A DNA stretch of 64,000 bases from Conexivisphaerales archaeon (GTDB lineage: Archaea > Thermoproteota > Nitrososphaeria > Conexivisphaerales > DTJL01). Numbering within the stretch: the first letter of the stretch is position 1; each line of letters begins with the position of its first letter. Below, piece by piece: positions 51,153 to 59,572 of this stretch. The DNA lies in assembly GCA_038728585.1 (NCBI GenBank), contig JAVYTR010000002.1, positions 124,001 through 188,000 on the forward strand, written 5' to 3'. A model generated the notes under the pieces. The model was not told where the DNA came from. It saw nothing but the letters and a program-made list of their open reading frames with translations, and ran no database searches. Position numbers and translations under genes: made by a program.

Positions 51153-52724
51153 CTAGTCTGGGGGAATCTCCTTGTAAGCTAGGTCTATATTTATTCCTCT
51201 TGACTTGTGATAGTTCTTTGAAGCAAGGTAGATTATTGCTCCAGCGATGAATGAACCTGCAGCGTAACCATAAGCAAATAGGTAGCCTGGAATACCGAAG
51301 AAAGATGCCGGTGAACCCCATACTGTTGGATTTTCAAGGAACTGGGAAATCAGGAACAGAAAGACTGCACTCATGGCCACTCCTGCTATCATTAGTGCCG
51401 CTCTGGAGTCGCCTTTTTCGTTTCTGGCAGCGTAGATTACTGCAGATATACCGATGAAGAAGAAGTATATCATTGATGCTATCACAGCTGCGAATAAGGA
51501 TTGAAGGCTGCCGTAGAGAAATGCTGCCGCACCTACAAGAAAGATTGTTATGATCAGGTCCATTGCATGTGCATTTACTGGTGAACCATACTTGGGACTG
51601 ATGTACGCAAGTCTGGTTGGTAGGAACCTGTCAAACGCCTGTGCGAAGACATACCTAGAAAAGACTATTATACCGTATGCAAGAATTGAAAGATTCCAGA
51701 CGATCCACCCAAGGCCTATAAGTGCCTGAAGTGCTGTAACGTTTGTGACCCCCATTGCAAGAGTCCAGAAATTGAACGAATAATCAAAGACCAGAGTCGG
51801 ATTGGAAAGAGCCGCGTTCACGAATGGTAAGCCACCAACGTAGTAAAGTGTGGCGAAGGCTGATGTTACTAAGACAAAAACAACTATGGCAGAAATAGGC
51901 ACATTCCATCTCACAGATGTTCTTCCCTTGATCTCTGAAGCTACAGCTGGTGCTGCGTTCAGCCATGGATAGACGAATATAGCGAAGAACGGGAGCATGA
52001 AAATAGTGTTGTTCAGGTCGAAGGAAGTACCTTTGTAGCTTGCTGCAACTTTGGAATAAGTCAGGTTGGAGTTACCGAGAGAATTCATATAGTTGACTAC
52101 ACCCTGATGACCGTATGCCAGAAGGGTGAATATTGCGAGGAGCAGAGTAATGATTCCGAAGACAGTCAGAACAGAAACAAGCTTGTACCCCACCTTTGGT
52201 TTGAATATGTTGATTGCTATCAGTATGGCGAATATCGCCGCCCCTAGTAAGAATTGATAGAGTGGTTGAGAGCCCTGTATATCGCCAGGAAGTGCTAGTC
52301 CTAGGAAACTCGAGTTCCCAAAGAACAATCCAACTGAACCGATGGCAAAGACGGCTGATAGGGTTATCAGAGCAAGGTATGCTAGAGTTTCAAGAGTATA
52401 GCCCATGAAGGAGAGAGAACTTCCAAAGAAACCCCCGAACGCCCTGCTGACCCATACATAATCTCCTCCAGTCCTGGAAACCCTTGAGGTCATCATTGAG
52501 TACACTACTATCTGAGGAATGGAGATGAGGAAAGCTATAATCGAACCTATTGCGAGGTTTACCCCGCTTACGTTTACCGCGACCATAGTGAACCCGATTA
52601 TACCCAGAGCTGCACCTGCGGACATGTTGCTTATGTTGAGAGCTATTGCATCAAGCATTGAAACCCTCTTTACAAGCCCTGTCGATTCCCTCACGAATAC
52701 TGTTGGCTGTTTTTGTTCAGCCAT
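51153..52724 (-). CDS. APC-family amino acid/polyamine permease
   Basis: A 523-residue permease with about 13 membrane helices. The first helix region LDAIALNISNMSAGAALGIIGFTM has the unwound Gly-rich turn of APC carriers. It is followed by SRTGGDYVWVSRAFGGFFG, the conserved TM2-TM3 loop. The hydrophilic start (MAEQKQPTVFVRESTGLVKRV) is cytoplasmic. The cargo is likely an amino acid or polyamine. It heads a pair with the metallophosphoesterase gene. Confidence 0.85.
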   Translation of the reverse strand: MAEQKQPTVFVRESTGLVKRVSMLDAIALNISNMSAGAALGIIGFTMVAVNVSGVNLAIGSIIAFLISIPQIVVYSMMTSRVSRTGGDYVWVSRAFGGFFGSSLSFMGYTLETLAYLALITLSAVFAIGSVGLFFGNSSFLGLALPGDIQGSQPLYQFLLGAAIFAILIAINIFKPKVGYKLVSVLTVFGIITLLLAIFTLLAYGHQGVVNYMNSLGNSNLTYSKVAASYKGTSFDLNNTIFMLPFFAIFVYPWLNAAPAVASEIKGRTSVRWNVPISAIVVFVLVTSAFATLYYVGGLPFVNAALSNPTLVFDYSFNFWTLAMGVTNVTALQALIGLGWIVWNLSILAYGIIVFSRYVFAQAFDRFLPTRLAYISPKYGSPVNAHAMDLIITIFLVGAAAFLYGSLQSLFAAVIASMIYFFFIGISAVIYAARNEKGDSRAALMIAGVAMSAVFLFLISQFLENPTVWGSPASFFGIPGYLFAYGYAAGSFIAGAIIYLASKNYHKSRGINIDLAYKEIPPD

Positions 52725-52862
52725 GGTAGGCCAAAGTCAGAAGGCGATTATATTAGCTTTTCTGGAGGTCTGAATAAAATTTACATAGTTGTTGCAAGAA
52801 ACAGAGATATATTTCAATAATTAGATACATTACTAGAAAATTGGTTTCTATTTTCCATCTTT

Positions 52863-54158
52863 TTATGCCTCAAAGAGATTGGCGTAGGCGGGAGACTTTG
52901 TAAACGTGTATTCCACCTCTCTATGCATCTCTCTAAGCCTTTCTATCCTCCTGATCACTTCGTTCTTTTCCCTTCTCTGCAGAGCTGATTGAACTATTTC
53001 AGCCACTTCAACCATGTCATTCTTATCCATTCCGAGCCTGGTTAGTTCTGCAGTACCCACCCTGATCGCCATAGGCTGTTTACTCTTCATACCTGGAATA
53101 GATTGTCTGTTGCAGAAGATGTTATACGATTCCAGCAGCCTTTCTGCAGCTATGCCTCCTCCATACTTTGATACATCAATTGCCAGCTGATGTGACTGTG
53201 TGAAGCCGAGATTCTCAGCAAGAACCTTTTCGCCCAGCTCAGCAAGCCTTGAGGCCAGGGCTTTTGCGTTATCAACGACAGCTCTTGCATATTTCTCACC
53301 GAATTCTGCGAGCTCTGCAAATGCTATAGCCTTTCCAGCAACGAGATTCGGATGATGGTTGCTTGTAAGGCCAGGAAAGATTCCTCTTTCTATCGCCTCC
53401 CTGTAACTCTCCTTTCCTACTATCGCACCTCCCTGAGGCCCAAAGAGAGTTTTGTGTGTGCTGAATGTCATAAGGTCAGCCCCCTCAGCCATCGGGTCTT
53501 GAAATCTCCTTCCAGCTATGAGACCAGCCACATGCGCCCCATCATAGAGTATTATTGAACCATGTTCATGTATAGCACTCTCCATCTCCTTTACAGGGTG
53601 AGGGAAGAGGAAGAGACTGGCTCCAAACGTAACTATCTTTGGCCTTCTGCCCTGCTTTACCATCTTCTTGAGCTTTTTGAGCGAGCTGTCCACTTCTATA
53701 TTCATAATTTCTGTGTCAAAGACGAAACTGTCAACGTCAAGACCATGAACCATCCAGGCCGATCCTGATTCCTCCTCTCCAGCTGACGAGACATGCCCTC
53801 CATAGAGTACAGGTAAGGATAGTATTGTGTCTCCTGGCGATGTTAGCGAGACGTAAACGGAAAGGTTTGCGAGCAGACCCGATGTAGGTCTGACATCTGC
53901 GAACTCTGCATGAAACAGCTTCTTCGCCAGTTCTACAGCTATCTTCTCAACTTCGTCCATATATCTGCATCCAGCATAGATTCTGGCGCCTGGAGGACCT
54001 TCTGCATACCTGTGGATCATATCTGAAGCAACTGCTCTCCTTACATCGATTGAGGTCAGGTTCTCGCTGGCTACAAGAGGAAGAGAAGAAGCGAACATCT
54101 GCTCATGTTTCTGAATGAGTTCTTTTACTTCGTTATACATGTGAAGGTTCTTCGACAT
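52863..54158 (-). CDS. Serine hydroxymethyltransferase-family PLP enzyme
   Basis: A 431-residue fold-type I PLP enzyme with the SHMT layout: SENLTS near residue 31, the YAEGPPGARIYAGCRYMDEVE block near residue 51, DGAHVAG near residue 206 and the PLP Lys K236 in FSTHKTLFGPQGG. Two places differ from ordinary SHMT. The segment after the Lys has Gln where Arg is usual (GPRGG), and the C-terminal motif that normally ends in SGIRIGTPA reads PMAIRVGTAE. The Arg for the substrate carboxylate is kept. It may be a true archaeal SHMT or a relative acting on another 3-hydroxy amino acid. A TATA box (TTTTAAAAGG, 54181-54190) is 27 bases upstream. Confidence 0.8.
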   Translation of the reverse strand: MSKNLHMYNEVKELIQKHEQMFASSLPLVASENLTSIDVRRAVASDMIHRYAEGPPGARIYAGCRYMDEVEKIAVELAKKLFHAEFADVRPTSGLLANLSVYVSLTSPGDTILSLPVLYGGHVSSAGEEESGSAWMVHGLDVDSFVFDTEIMNIEVDSSLKKLKKMVKQGRRPKIVTFGASLFLFPHPVKEMESAIHEHGSIILYDGAHVAGLIAGRRFQDPMAEGADLMTFSTHKTLFGPQGGAIVGKESYREAIERGIFPGLTSNHHPNLVAGKAIAFAELAEFGEKYARAVVDNAKALASRLAELGEKVLAENLGFTQSHQLAIDVSKYGGGIAAERLLESYNIFCNRQSIPGMKSKQPMAIRVGTAELTRLGMDKNDMVEVAEIVQSALQRREKNEVIRRIERLREMHREVEYTFTKSPAYANLFEA

Positions 54159-54180
54159 TGCATGGCTGCAAAGTCTACCT

Positions 54181-54190
54181 CCTTTTAAAA
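54181..54190 (-). promoter_or_regulatory. TATA box of the SHMT-family gene
   Basis: TTTTAAAAGG on the minus strand, centred 27 bases before ATG 54158. Confidence 0.45.
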
Positions 54191-54197
54191 TTTTGAA

Positions 54198-55328
54198 ATG
54201 AGTTCGAACGATAGATATGCTTTAATGCGAGTCAAACAATATGTCTGGCAACTGTTGAGCCATTCGCAAGAGGGAAGTGAGGACAAGAAGATTATTGTCT
54301 ACACGGAATCAGACGGCAGCAGGTATGAGGTGGAGTATCCTGCAACGTCAAAAATCGACGTCAGAAACATAGCAGATGCTCTTGAACTGCCAGCCTACCT
54401 AGATACTAATAGTCCGATGGTGAGCACTGCAGTTGTTGCTTTATGGGTTTCCTACAGTGCAGATGGGATTTTAGCGTTGCATAAAGAAATGGGCAGATTC
54501 AAGGAACCTCCTTCACCGTTACTAATGGGAGGCTTGGCGGTCAAGATGCTTTCCAGAACAGCAAACGAAAAAGGCCCAATGAACAGAAACGTGAAGGATA
54601 TCGACTATGTGGTTAGAAGGAGTCAGGGCGGTAATTTTGTCAAGTTGCTAAGCATTCTTTCAAACATCGCAGGCACAAGATTCTTTCATTTTCTGACCTC
54701 AAGTGACATGAGGTTCAACGCGCTGAGAGCCGGAGAGAGATACAGAATCAGGACTATCGACTGGAGTAGCTCAGACAGGCCAGAAGTAAGGTGGGTCGAT
54801 ATACTCATAGACAGGATAGAAATGAGACACAAGGTGGATGTGAGGGATGAATTTGATAGGGCGAAGAAGAATCTTTACACGATAGGCGTGGAAAAGCTGC
54901 TCCTCACCAAATGCCAGATGATTCAGGATATTGAGCAGACTGAATATGTAGCTATTCAGGAATCGGGGCAGGAATTCAGGATTCTGAGATATCCATTCTA
55001 CAAGACAGGAAGGTATCTCATAGGGATGGAGGAGAAGGACATGATGGACGCTGCTGCCCTGCTCTGTGACCATGCAGGGAATTCTGAGGTGATTGCTTCA
55101 CACCTGAGCGACCTGCTAAGAAAGGATGATAAGCTGCTTCAGACCTTCCGCCTGAACCTTGAGAACATCGAGTCCAGGAAGGACTGGCTGAGAGGCAAAG
55201 GAATATCAGAGGTTCAGCTTTCAAGAATAGATGAATCAATAGGAAATATACTGAAAAAGCTGCCGGAGAAGAGAAGATGGGATAAGCCATGGTGGAACAG
55301 GGACGTAGATACCCCTGTCATAAATTAG
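54198..55328 (+). CDS. Putative nucleotidyltransferase-fold protein, uncharacterised
   Basis: A 376-residue soluble protein without a familiar name. Residues about 105-145 carry LLMGGLAVKMLSR, then NRNVKDIDYVVRRSQGG, the spacing of the GG...(T/V)xDID core seen in AbiEii/MNT-like nucleotidyltransferases. A basic region RWVDILIDRIEMRHKVD with a possible third acidic residue follows near residue 200. The C-terminal 120 residues are helical and end in a Trp/Arg/Lys-rich tail (RRWDKPWWNRD). It is a lone gene between the SHMT-family and allantoinase-like genes; whether it belongs to a toxin-antitoxin, RNA-modifying or signalling process cannot be said. Confidence 0.55.
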   Translation: MSSNDRYALMRVKQYVWQLLSHSQEGSEDKKIIVYTESDGSRYEVEYPATSKIDVRNIADALELPAYLDTNSPMVSTAVVALWVSYSADGILALHKEMGRFKEPPSPLLMGGLAVKMLSRTANEKGPMNRNVKDIDYVVRRSQGGNFVKLLSILSNIAGTRFFHFLTSSDMRFNALRAGERYRIRTIDWSSSDRPEVRWVDILIDRIEMRHKVDVRDEFDRAKKNLYTIGVEKLLLTKCQMIQDIEQTEYVAIQESGQEFRILRYPFYKTGRYLIGMEEKDMMDAAALLCDHAGNSEVIASHLSDLLRKDDKLLQTFRLNLENIESRKDWLRGKGISEVQLSRIDESIGNILKKLPEKRRWDKPWWNRDVDTPVIN

Positions 55329-55391
55329 GGGCATGTCAACTTCAACGCAAAAAGATACAGTGAAATATGCTAAATGATTGACCAGTAGCTT

Positions 55392-56816
55392 ATGCCCGCC
55401 TACGACCTTGTAATCAGAGATGTTCGTATCGTAACCGGAAAGGCCATAAAAGAATCAGATATATATGTGAAAGATGGTAAGATAGCTAGAGTCGGGCTTA
55501 TCGAGCCTAGGCCACAGGCTGATGTGGTTATAGACGGCAACGGAAAGGTTGCCTTACCCGGGCTGGTAGATACCCATGTCCACTTCAGGGACCCTGGGAT
55601 GGTGCATAAGGAAGATTTTGAAAGTGGTAGCAAGGGCGCAGCCGCTGGAGGCACCACAACTGTCATGGATATGCCTACAACTCAACCTGTGGTGACTGAT
55701 GCTGCACTCTTCAGGGAGAAACTCCAGGCTATAGCAGGTAAGGCACTTGTTGACTACGGCCTCTATGGGGCTGCCGGAATAGAGAATTTGCATCAGCTTG
55801 AAGAACTGGCCAAGGTAGGTGCTGTTGCGTTCAAGACATATACCGTTTCTCCTCCATCAGAGAGGCTGAAGGAATATGCTGGAGCGTTGGTAAGAAGTGC
55901 TGCGGAGCTTTACAAGGTTATGGAAAAGTCTGCTGCAATAGGTCTTCTGCACTGTATACATGCTGAGGATGATTCTCTGGTGCAATATCTGACTACCAAG
56001 CTGAAGGAATCTGGCAGAAAGGATGCTGAAGCGCATTGCGAGTCAAGACCGAATCTTGCAGAGGAGCTTGCTGTTCATCAGGCAATAGGGATTGCAGAGC
56101 TGACGGGAGGTAAGGTGCATCTCCTTCACATAAGCACAAGGGAAGCAGTACAAATGATAAGGTCTGCAAAGGCAAGAGGGGTAAAGGTTACCGCGGAGAC
56201 CTGCCCTCATTACCTTTACTTTACGAAGAAGGATATGCAGAAGCTTGGACCTTATGGAAAATACAACCCTCCTGCCAGGTCCCACGAAGACATAATAGCA
56301 CTATGGGAGGGACTAAAAGATGGCAGCATAGATGCTATAGTCAGCGACCATGCACCTCATTCAAGGGAAGAGAAAGATGCTGGAAGGGAAGATATATGGA
56401 AGGCACCTCCTGGTACACCAGGGGTTGAGACAAGGCTTCCGCTGGTTCTGGCGAGAGCGGCCGGATGGGGCCTTGACCTGCAGGACGTGGTAAGGCTCTG
56501 TGCCACGAACCCGGCAAGGATTTATGGGCTAGGGTGGAGAAAGGGAGAAATTACTGAAGGGATGGACGCAGATATTGCACTGATAGACCCAAACGTTACT
56601 TGGAAGATAGACAGTTCTGAGCTTCAGACGAAGGCGAAAGAGACTGTCATCTTTGACCAGATGGAGGTTAAGGGACAGGTTTTCTGCACGATAGTAAGGG
56701 GCAGAGTCGTTTATGAAAGAGGAGTGGGTTTCGAAAAACCAGGAATAGGCAGCTTTCTACCCGGACAGCTTGCTGAATCAGCTAAGAAGGGAGGAGACAG
56801 ATTCCTTTCTAGTTAA
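55392..56816 (+). CDS. Allantoinase/dihydroorotase-family cyclic amidohydrolase
   Basis: A 474-residue binuclear amidohydrolase. The site is complete: HVHFRDPG (metal His pair), AFKTYT with the carboxylated Lys, HAEDD, LHIS and SDHAPHS with the catalytic Asp. Allantoinase-like features are FESGSKGAAAGGTTTVMDMP, AETCPHYLYFT, KYNPPARS and WKAPPGTPGVET. Dihydroorotase and hydantoinase share most of these, so the substrate (allantoin, dihydroorotate or a hydantoin) is not certain. PyrB/PyrI nearby favour dihydroorotase; the xanthine-dehydrogenase-type gene and other amidohydrolases favour allantoinase. The end overlaps a convergent amidohydrolase gene by 39 bases. Confidence 0.85.
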   Translation: MPAYDLVIRDVRIVTGKAIKESDIYVKDGKIARVGLIEPRPQADVVIDGNGKVALPGLVDTHVHFRDPGMVHKEDFESGSKGAAAGGTTTVMDMPTTQPVVTDAALFREKLQAIAGKALVDYGLYGAAGIENLHQLEELAKVGAVAFKTYTVSPPSERLKEYAGALVRSAAELYKVMEKSAAIGLLHCIHAEDDSLVQYLTTKLKESGRKDAEAHCESRPNLAEELAVHQAIGIAELTGGKVHLLHISTREAVQMIRSAKARGVKVTAETCPHYLYFTKKDMQKLGPYGKYNPPARSHEDIIALWEGLKDGSIDAIVSDHAPHSREEKDAGREDIWKAPPGTPGVETRLPLVLARAAGWGLDLQDVVRLCATNPARIYGLGWRKGEITEGMDADIALIDPNVTWKIDSSELQTKAKETVIFDQMEVKGQVFCTIVRGRVVYERGVGFEKPGIGSFLPGQLAESAKKGGDRFLSS

Positions 56817-58001
56817 AATTACCTTCCCTGAACGTATTACAAAGCTGGGTTTGGAGGCCTTTCTAAGCGCTTCTCTTGGTGAAGCAGCGTCGAGTATGTT
56901 CAGGTCAGCTCTGCAATTTTTCCCTATGCCGTAATCCTTCAGTTCAAGGATTCTGGAAGAGGAGAAAGTCGGCATATACAGTAGCTTTTTAATTTCGGAT
57001 TCTGAGTTCAGCTGCCCCTCATAAGCGAACAGCCAGGCGTTTCTGACCGGGTCAAAGTCCCCGAACGGGTTATAGGGGTCAACTATGTTATCCAGTCCAA
57101 ATGCAACGTTTACCCCGGCTGAAATAAGCTCCTTTATCCTAGTCACGCCTCTTGCAGGGGGTGTGGAGCCAGCACCGCTAACCATCATGGTGCAGGGATT
57201 TGATACGACGTTTATCCTTTCATCCCTTATCATTGCAATGACTCGTTGTGCATACGAATCATCATAGTATGCCAGAGCGATGAGATGGTCTGCGGTTGCA
57301 CGACCCTGAAGATGATGCTCTTTCACAGCTTTGATAAAGTATTCTACGTAGTTTGTGTATGGCTGAACATCTATATGCATATCAAGGGGCAGCTTTCTTT
57401 CCTCAGCGAGAGAGGCTAGCTTCTCTATCTGCTTGATAGCCTTCTCCTTGTCAGACTCTGCCTCAGGAAGACCTCCTACAGCATCAGCTCCTCTGTCCAG
57501 AGCTGCTTCTATCATCTCAAATGCTTCTTCATCCCTGAATATTCCTTCCTGGGGGAATGCTACTATCTGGATGGTGACAAATTCCTGATACTTCTTCCTG
57601 AGTTCTGACAGGGCTTCGAAAGACTTGAGACCTGCTATGCCATCTATATCTACATGTGTTCTTATGTATGTGACTCCGTTTGAAACCGCAGCCTTTATGC
57701 ACCTTTCTGCCCTTGTTTTCACACCTTCTTTGGTAAATCTCTTCTTCGCTTCCCTAACCAGCTTCCTGGCTTCAACCATGCTTCTAGCTTCTGGTAATTC
57801 TTCAGCAAGAAACGCCTTGTCAAGGTGAACATGCGGTTCGACGAATGAAGGCAATACAAGATTGCCGTTTGCGTCTATCTCCTCATCCGCATCCACGTCT
57901 ATCTTTTCTTCTAGCTTGGCGATTCTTCCTGACTCTAACAGTATGTCAAATTCATTCTTATCATCAAGACCTCTGCAATTTCTCAGAAGAAGCGTCATCA
58001 T
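56778..58001 (-). CDS. Cytosine-deaminase-like amidohydrolase with an altered active site
   Basis: A 407-residue homologue of CodA. Kept are the metal histidines (PHVHLDKAF), the FPQEG Gln, the His of HIDVQ, the His of ADHLI and the metal Asp in FGLDN. Changed are the proton-shuttle Glu217 position (Val in HIDVQ), Asp314 (Asn) and Trp319 (Tyr, DPYNPFG). A normal cytosine deaminase reaction is therefore unlikely; another ring or amide substrate is probable. It follows a pyroglutamyl-peptidase gene by 21 bases on the same strand, which may point to a lactam or hydantoin pathway. Confidence 0.78.
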   Translation of the reverse strand: MMTLLLRNCRGLDDKNEFDILLESGRIAKLEEKIDVDADEEIDANGNLVLPSFVEPHVHLDKAFLAEELPEARSMVEARKLVREAKKRFTKEGVKTRAERCIKAAVSNGVTYIRTHVDIDGIAGLKSFEALSELRKKYQEFVTIQIVAFPQEGIFRDEEAFEMIEAALDRGADAVGGLPEAESDKEKAIKQIEKLASLAEERKLPLDMHIDVQPYTNYVEYFIKAVKEHHLQGRATADHLIALAYYDDSYAQRVIAMIRDERINVVSNPCTMMVSGAGSTPPARGVTRIKELISAGVNVAFGLDNIVDPYNPFGDFDPVRNAWLFAYEGQLNSESEIKKLLYMPTFSSSRILELKDYGIGKNCRADLNILDAASPREALRKASKPSFVIRSGKVILTRKESVSSLLS

Positions 58002-58022
58002 AACTCAGCCCTGTGATACAGC

Positions 58023-58646
58023 CTATCTGAGTGAGGAGAGATGCCTTGCGCATACCCTCACTGCTATCTCTATTGCTCTTTTCTGCTGACCAATAGGCAT
58101 TGTAATGGTATCAATCTTTGGGTTTTTTATCATGTCGGGAAGAGGGGGGACATGAATAAAGCCAGAAATCTTCACAATGTCAGCATGAAGAAATGAATAC
58201 ATTGCTGTATTGCAGCAGTGTGTTCCTGCATGGTATGATAAGATAGCTGGTATCCCTGCGCCATTCAGCTCCTTAACTATTTCGTCAGCTGGAAGAGTGG
58301 AGCCGAGTGCAAGAGGCCCACCTTTGATTATGGGCTCGTCCCTGGGTTTGTTTCCGTAATTGTCTGGAACTACGGAGTCAGCAAAGAAACTGTTCATTAC
58401 GTTCAGAGCCACCTTTTCTACCCTTATCGCTTTCGTGTAGTCCCAGCCTGTTGATATAACACAGTCTGGCCTGACCTCATCAACAAGTTTTCTTGCCAGT
58501 TTTGGCAGTGCGTAAAAATCCTCAGGGAGTACCTTTCCGACCACCTCTGCTCCATCGATTACACTTCCATTCAGCTCTTCAGCTACCATTCCTGAAGGAT
58601 TTTTGTTGCCAGCCCAAGCCTCAAACCCCGTGATAAGAATACGCAT
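58023..58646 (-). CDS. pcp: Pyrrolidone-carboxylate (pyroglutamyl) peptidase
   Basis: A 207-residue C15-family peptidase. It starts RILITGFEAWAG, as the family does, and has the catalytic triad: Glu in IRVEKVALN near residue 78, Cys in GTHCCNTAMY near residue 142 and His in FIHVPPLP near residue 164. A DEPIIKGGP segment follows the second motif. It removes N-terminal pyroglutamate from peptides in the cytosol. Pairing with a modified amidohydrolase is unusual and suggests that 5-oxoproline or a related lactam is processed here. A TATA-like ACCTTAATC lies about 24 bases upstream. Confidence 0.88.
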   Translation of the reverse strand: MRILITGFEAWAGNKNPSGMVAEELNGSVIDGAEVVGKVLPEDFYALPKLARKLVDEVRPDCVISTGWDYTKAIRVEKVALNVMNSFFADSVVPDNYGNKPRDEPIIKGGPLALGSTLPADEIVKELNGAGIPAILSYHAGTHCCNTAMYSFLHADIVKISGFIHVPPLPDMIKNPKIDTITMPIGQQKRAIEIAVRVCARHLSSLR

Positions 58647-58717
58647 CGCTTTTTAAACCGATGATTAAGGTTAAAGGTTTTGCGTTGTTCTAAAATAGAA
58701 CTGAGAGACTAGGACAA

Positions 58718-58726
58718 TTTTTATAG
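58718..58726 (+). promoter_or_regulatory. TATA box of the PPOX-fold gene
   Basis: TTTTTATAG is centred 26 bases before the second ATG (58748) and 20 before the first (58742), so either Met could start the protein. Confidence 0.4.
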
Positions 58727-58741
58727 AACATCTTGGCATAA

Positions 58742-59134
58742 ATGAGAATGTTGGAGACTGATTCCTTTACGAAGAGGTTTGAAAATCATAGATACATAAG
58801 CATTGAAACTTACAGAAGAAACGGTGACGCTGTCAGGACACCTGTATGGTTCGTATCAGAAGGATCCTCGCTCTATATTAGAACCTACAGTGACTCTGGA
58901 AAGGCGAAAAGATTGAAGCTGAACGGAAAGGCTAGAGTTGCTCCATGCACCTTTCAAGGCGAAGTCCTTGGTGACTGGGTAGATGTGGAGCCTTCTTTTG
59001 CTGATAGAAGTGAAACTGCAAGAGTCTTGCGTTTATTCAGGTCGAAATACGGCATTCAGATAGCTCTGACATCTCTTCTTGCCTGGTTGAAGGGGAAGAG
59101 GTATGTCGTGATAAAATTGAGTGGAAAGTCATGA
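58742..59134 (+). CDS. Pyridoxamine-phosphate-oxidase-fold (F420/flavin) protein
   Basis: A 130-residue split-barrel protein. The strands YISIETYRRNGDAVRTPVWFV, LYIRTYSDSGKAKRLKLNGKARVAPC and GDWVDVEPSF match the PPOX family of small FMN or F420 proteins. RTYSDSGKAKRL is the place where F420-dependent reductases hold the cofactor phosphate. It could reduce a quinone, haem product or drug-like ring; no substrate is evident. It is convergent with PyrI, overlapping by six bases. Confidence 0.8.
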   Translation: MRMLETDSFTKRFENHRYISIETYRRNGDAVRTPVWFVSEGSSLYIRTYSDSGKAKRLKLNGKARVAPCTFQGEVLGDWVDVEPSFADRSETARVLRLFRSKYGIQIALTSLLAWLKGKRYVVIKLSGKS

Positions 59135-59563
59135 TGGTATCTTCTTACTTATTCTAAAAAGCTCTGGGACAATATCCTTCTGGTGAAGATACCTTCCGCA
59201 GTAAGTGCAAAGTAGAACTGCAGGCTTCCTTGAAACTACAGTGAATTCTGGTAAAGCTGGTTCCTTTGGCTGAGAAGTGACGCAGTTAGGGTTGGGGCAG
59301 CTTAGGATGTTTCTGAGAGTTGCTGGCAGGTCAGGTTCGAACCTCTCTTTGGTGTTGTCGTGCAGGATACTGATTTCAGCATCAGGATGAAGCAACGCAA
59401 GCTTGGCCGAGAGGTTCTCATCCATTTCAAGCCTCCTAACTTCTATGCTCAATCTTTCTCCTTCTCTGGTCAGCTTCACTTCTTTTGCGCTCTGAATCAG
59501 CAGCTCAACAAGTCGAGAAACGTCTGAAAGGCTGCAAGTCAGGACGAAGTCGCCTCTAACCAT
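59129..59563 (-). CDS. pyrI: Aspartate carbamoyltransferase regulatory chain, divergent
   Basis: A 144-residue PyrI-type protein. The C-terminal zinc domain is intact: Cys89 and Cys94 in CPNPNC, Cys119 and Cys122 in CTYC, followed by a helix. The region before it (KLALLHPDAEISILHDN) matches normal PyrI. The first 45 residues do not resemble the usual allosteric start, whose NGTVIDHI-like motif binds ATP and CTP, although a strand-helix pattern remains. It follows PyrB by nine bases. The chain may still hold catalytic trimers together, but nucleotide control looks doubtful. Confidence 0.8.
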   Translation of the reverse strand: MVRGDFVLTCSLSDVSRLVELLIQSAKEVKLTREGERLSIEVRRLEMDENLSAKLALLHPDAEISILHDNTKERFEPDLPATLRNILSCPNPNCVTSQPKEPALPEFTVVSRKPAVLLCTYCGRYLHQKDIVPELFRISKKIPS

Positions 59564-59572
59564 CTTTCTTTC

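Noticed and set aside
59331-59343. A GGTTCGAACC stretch resembling a tRNA T-arm.
   Set aside because: It lies inside the PyrI coding sequence and no acceptor or anticodon stems can be formed around it.
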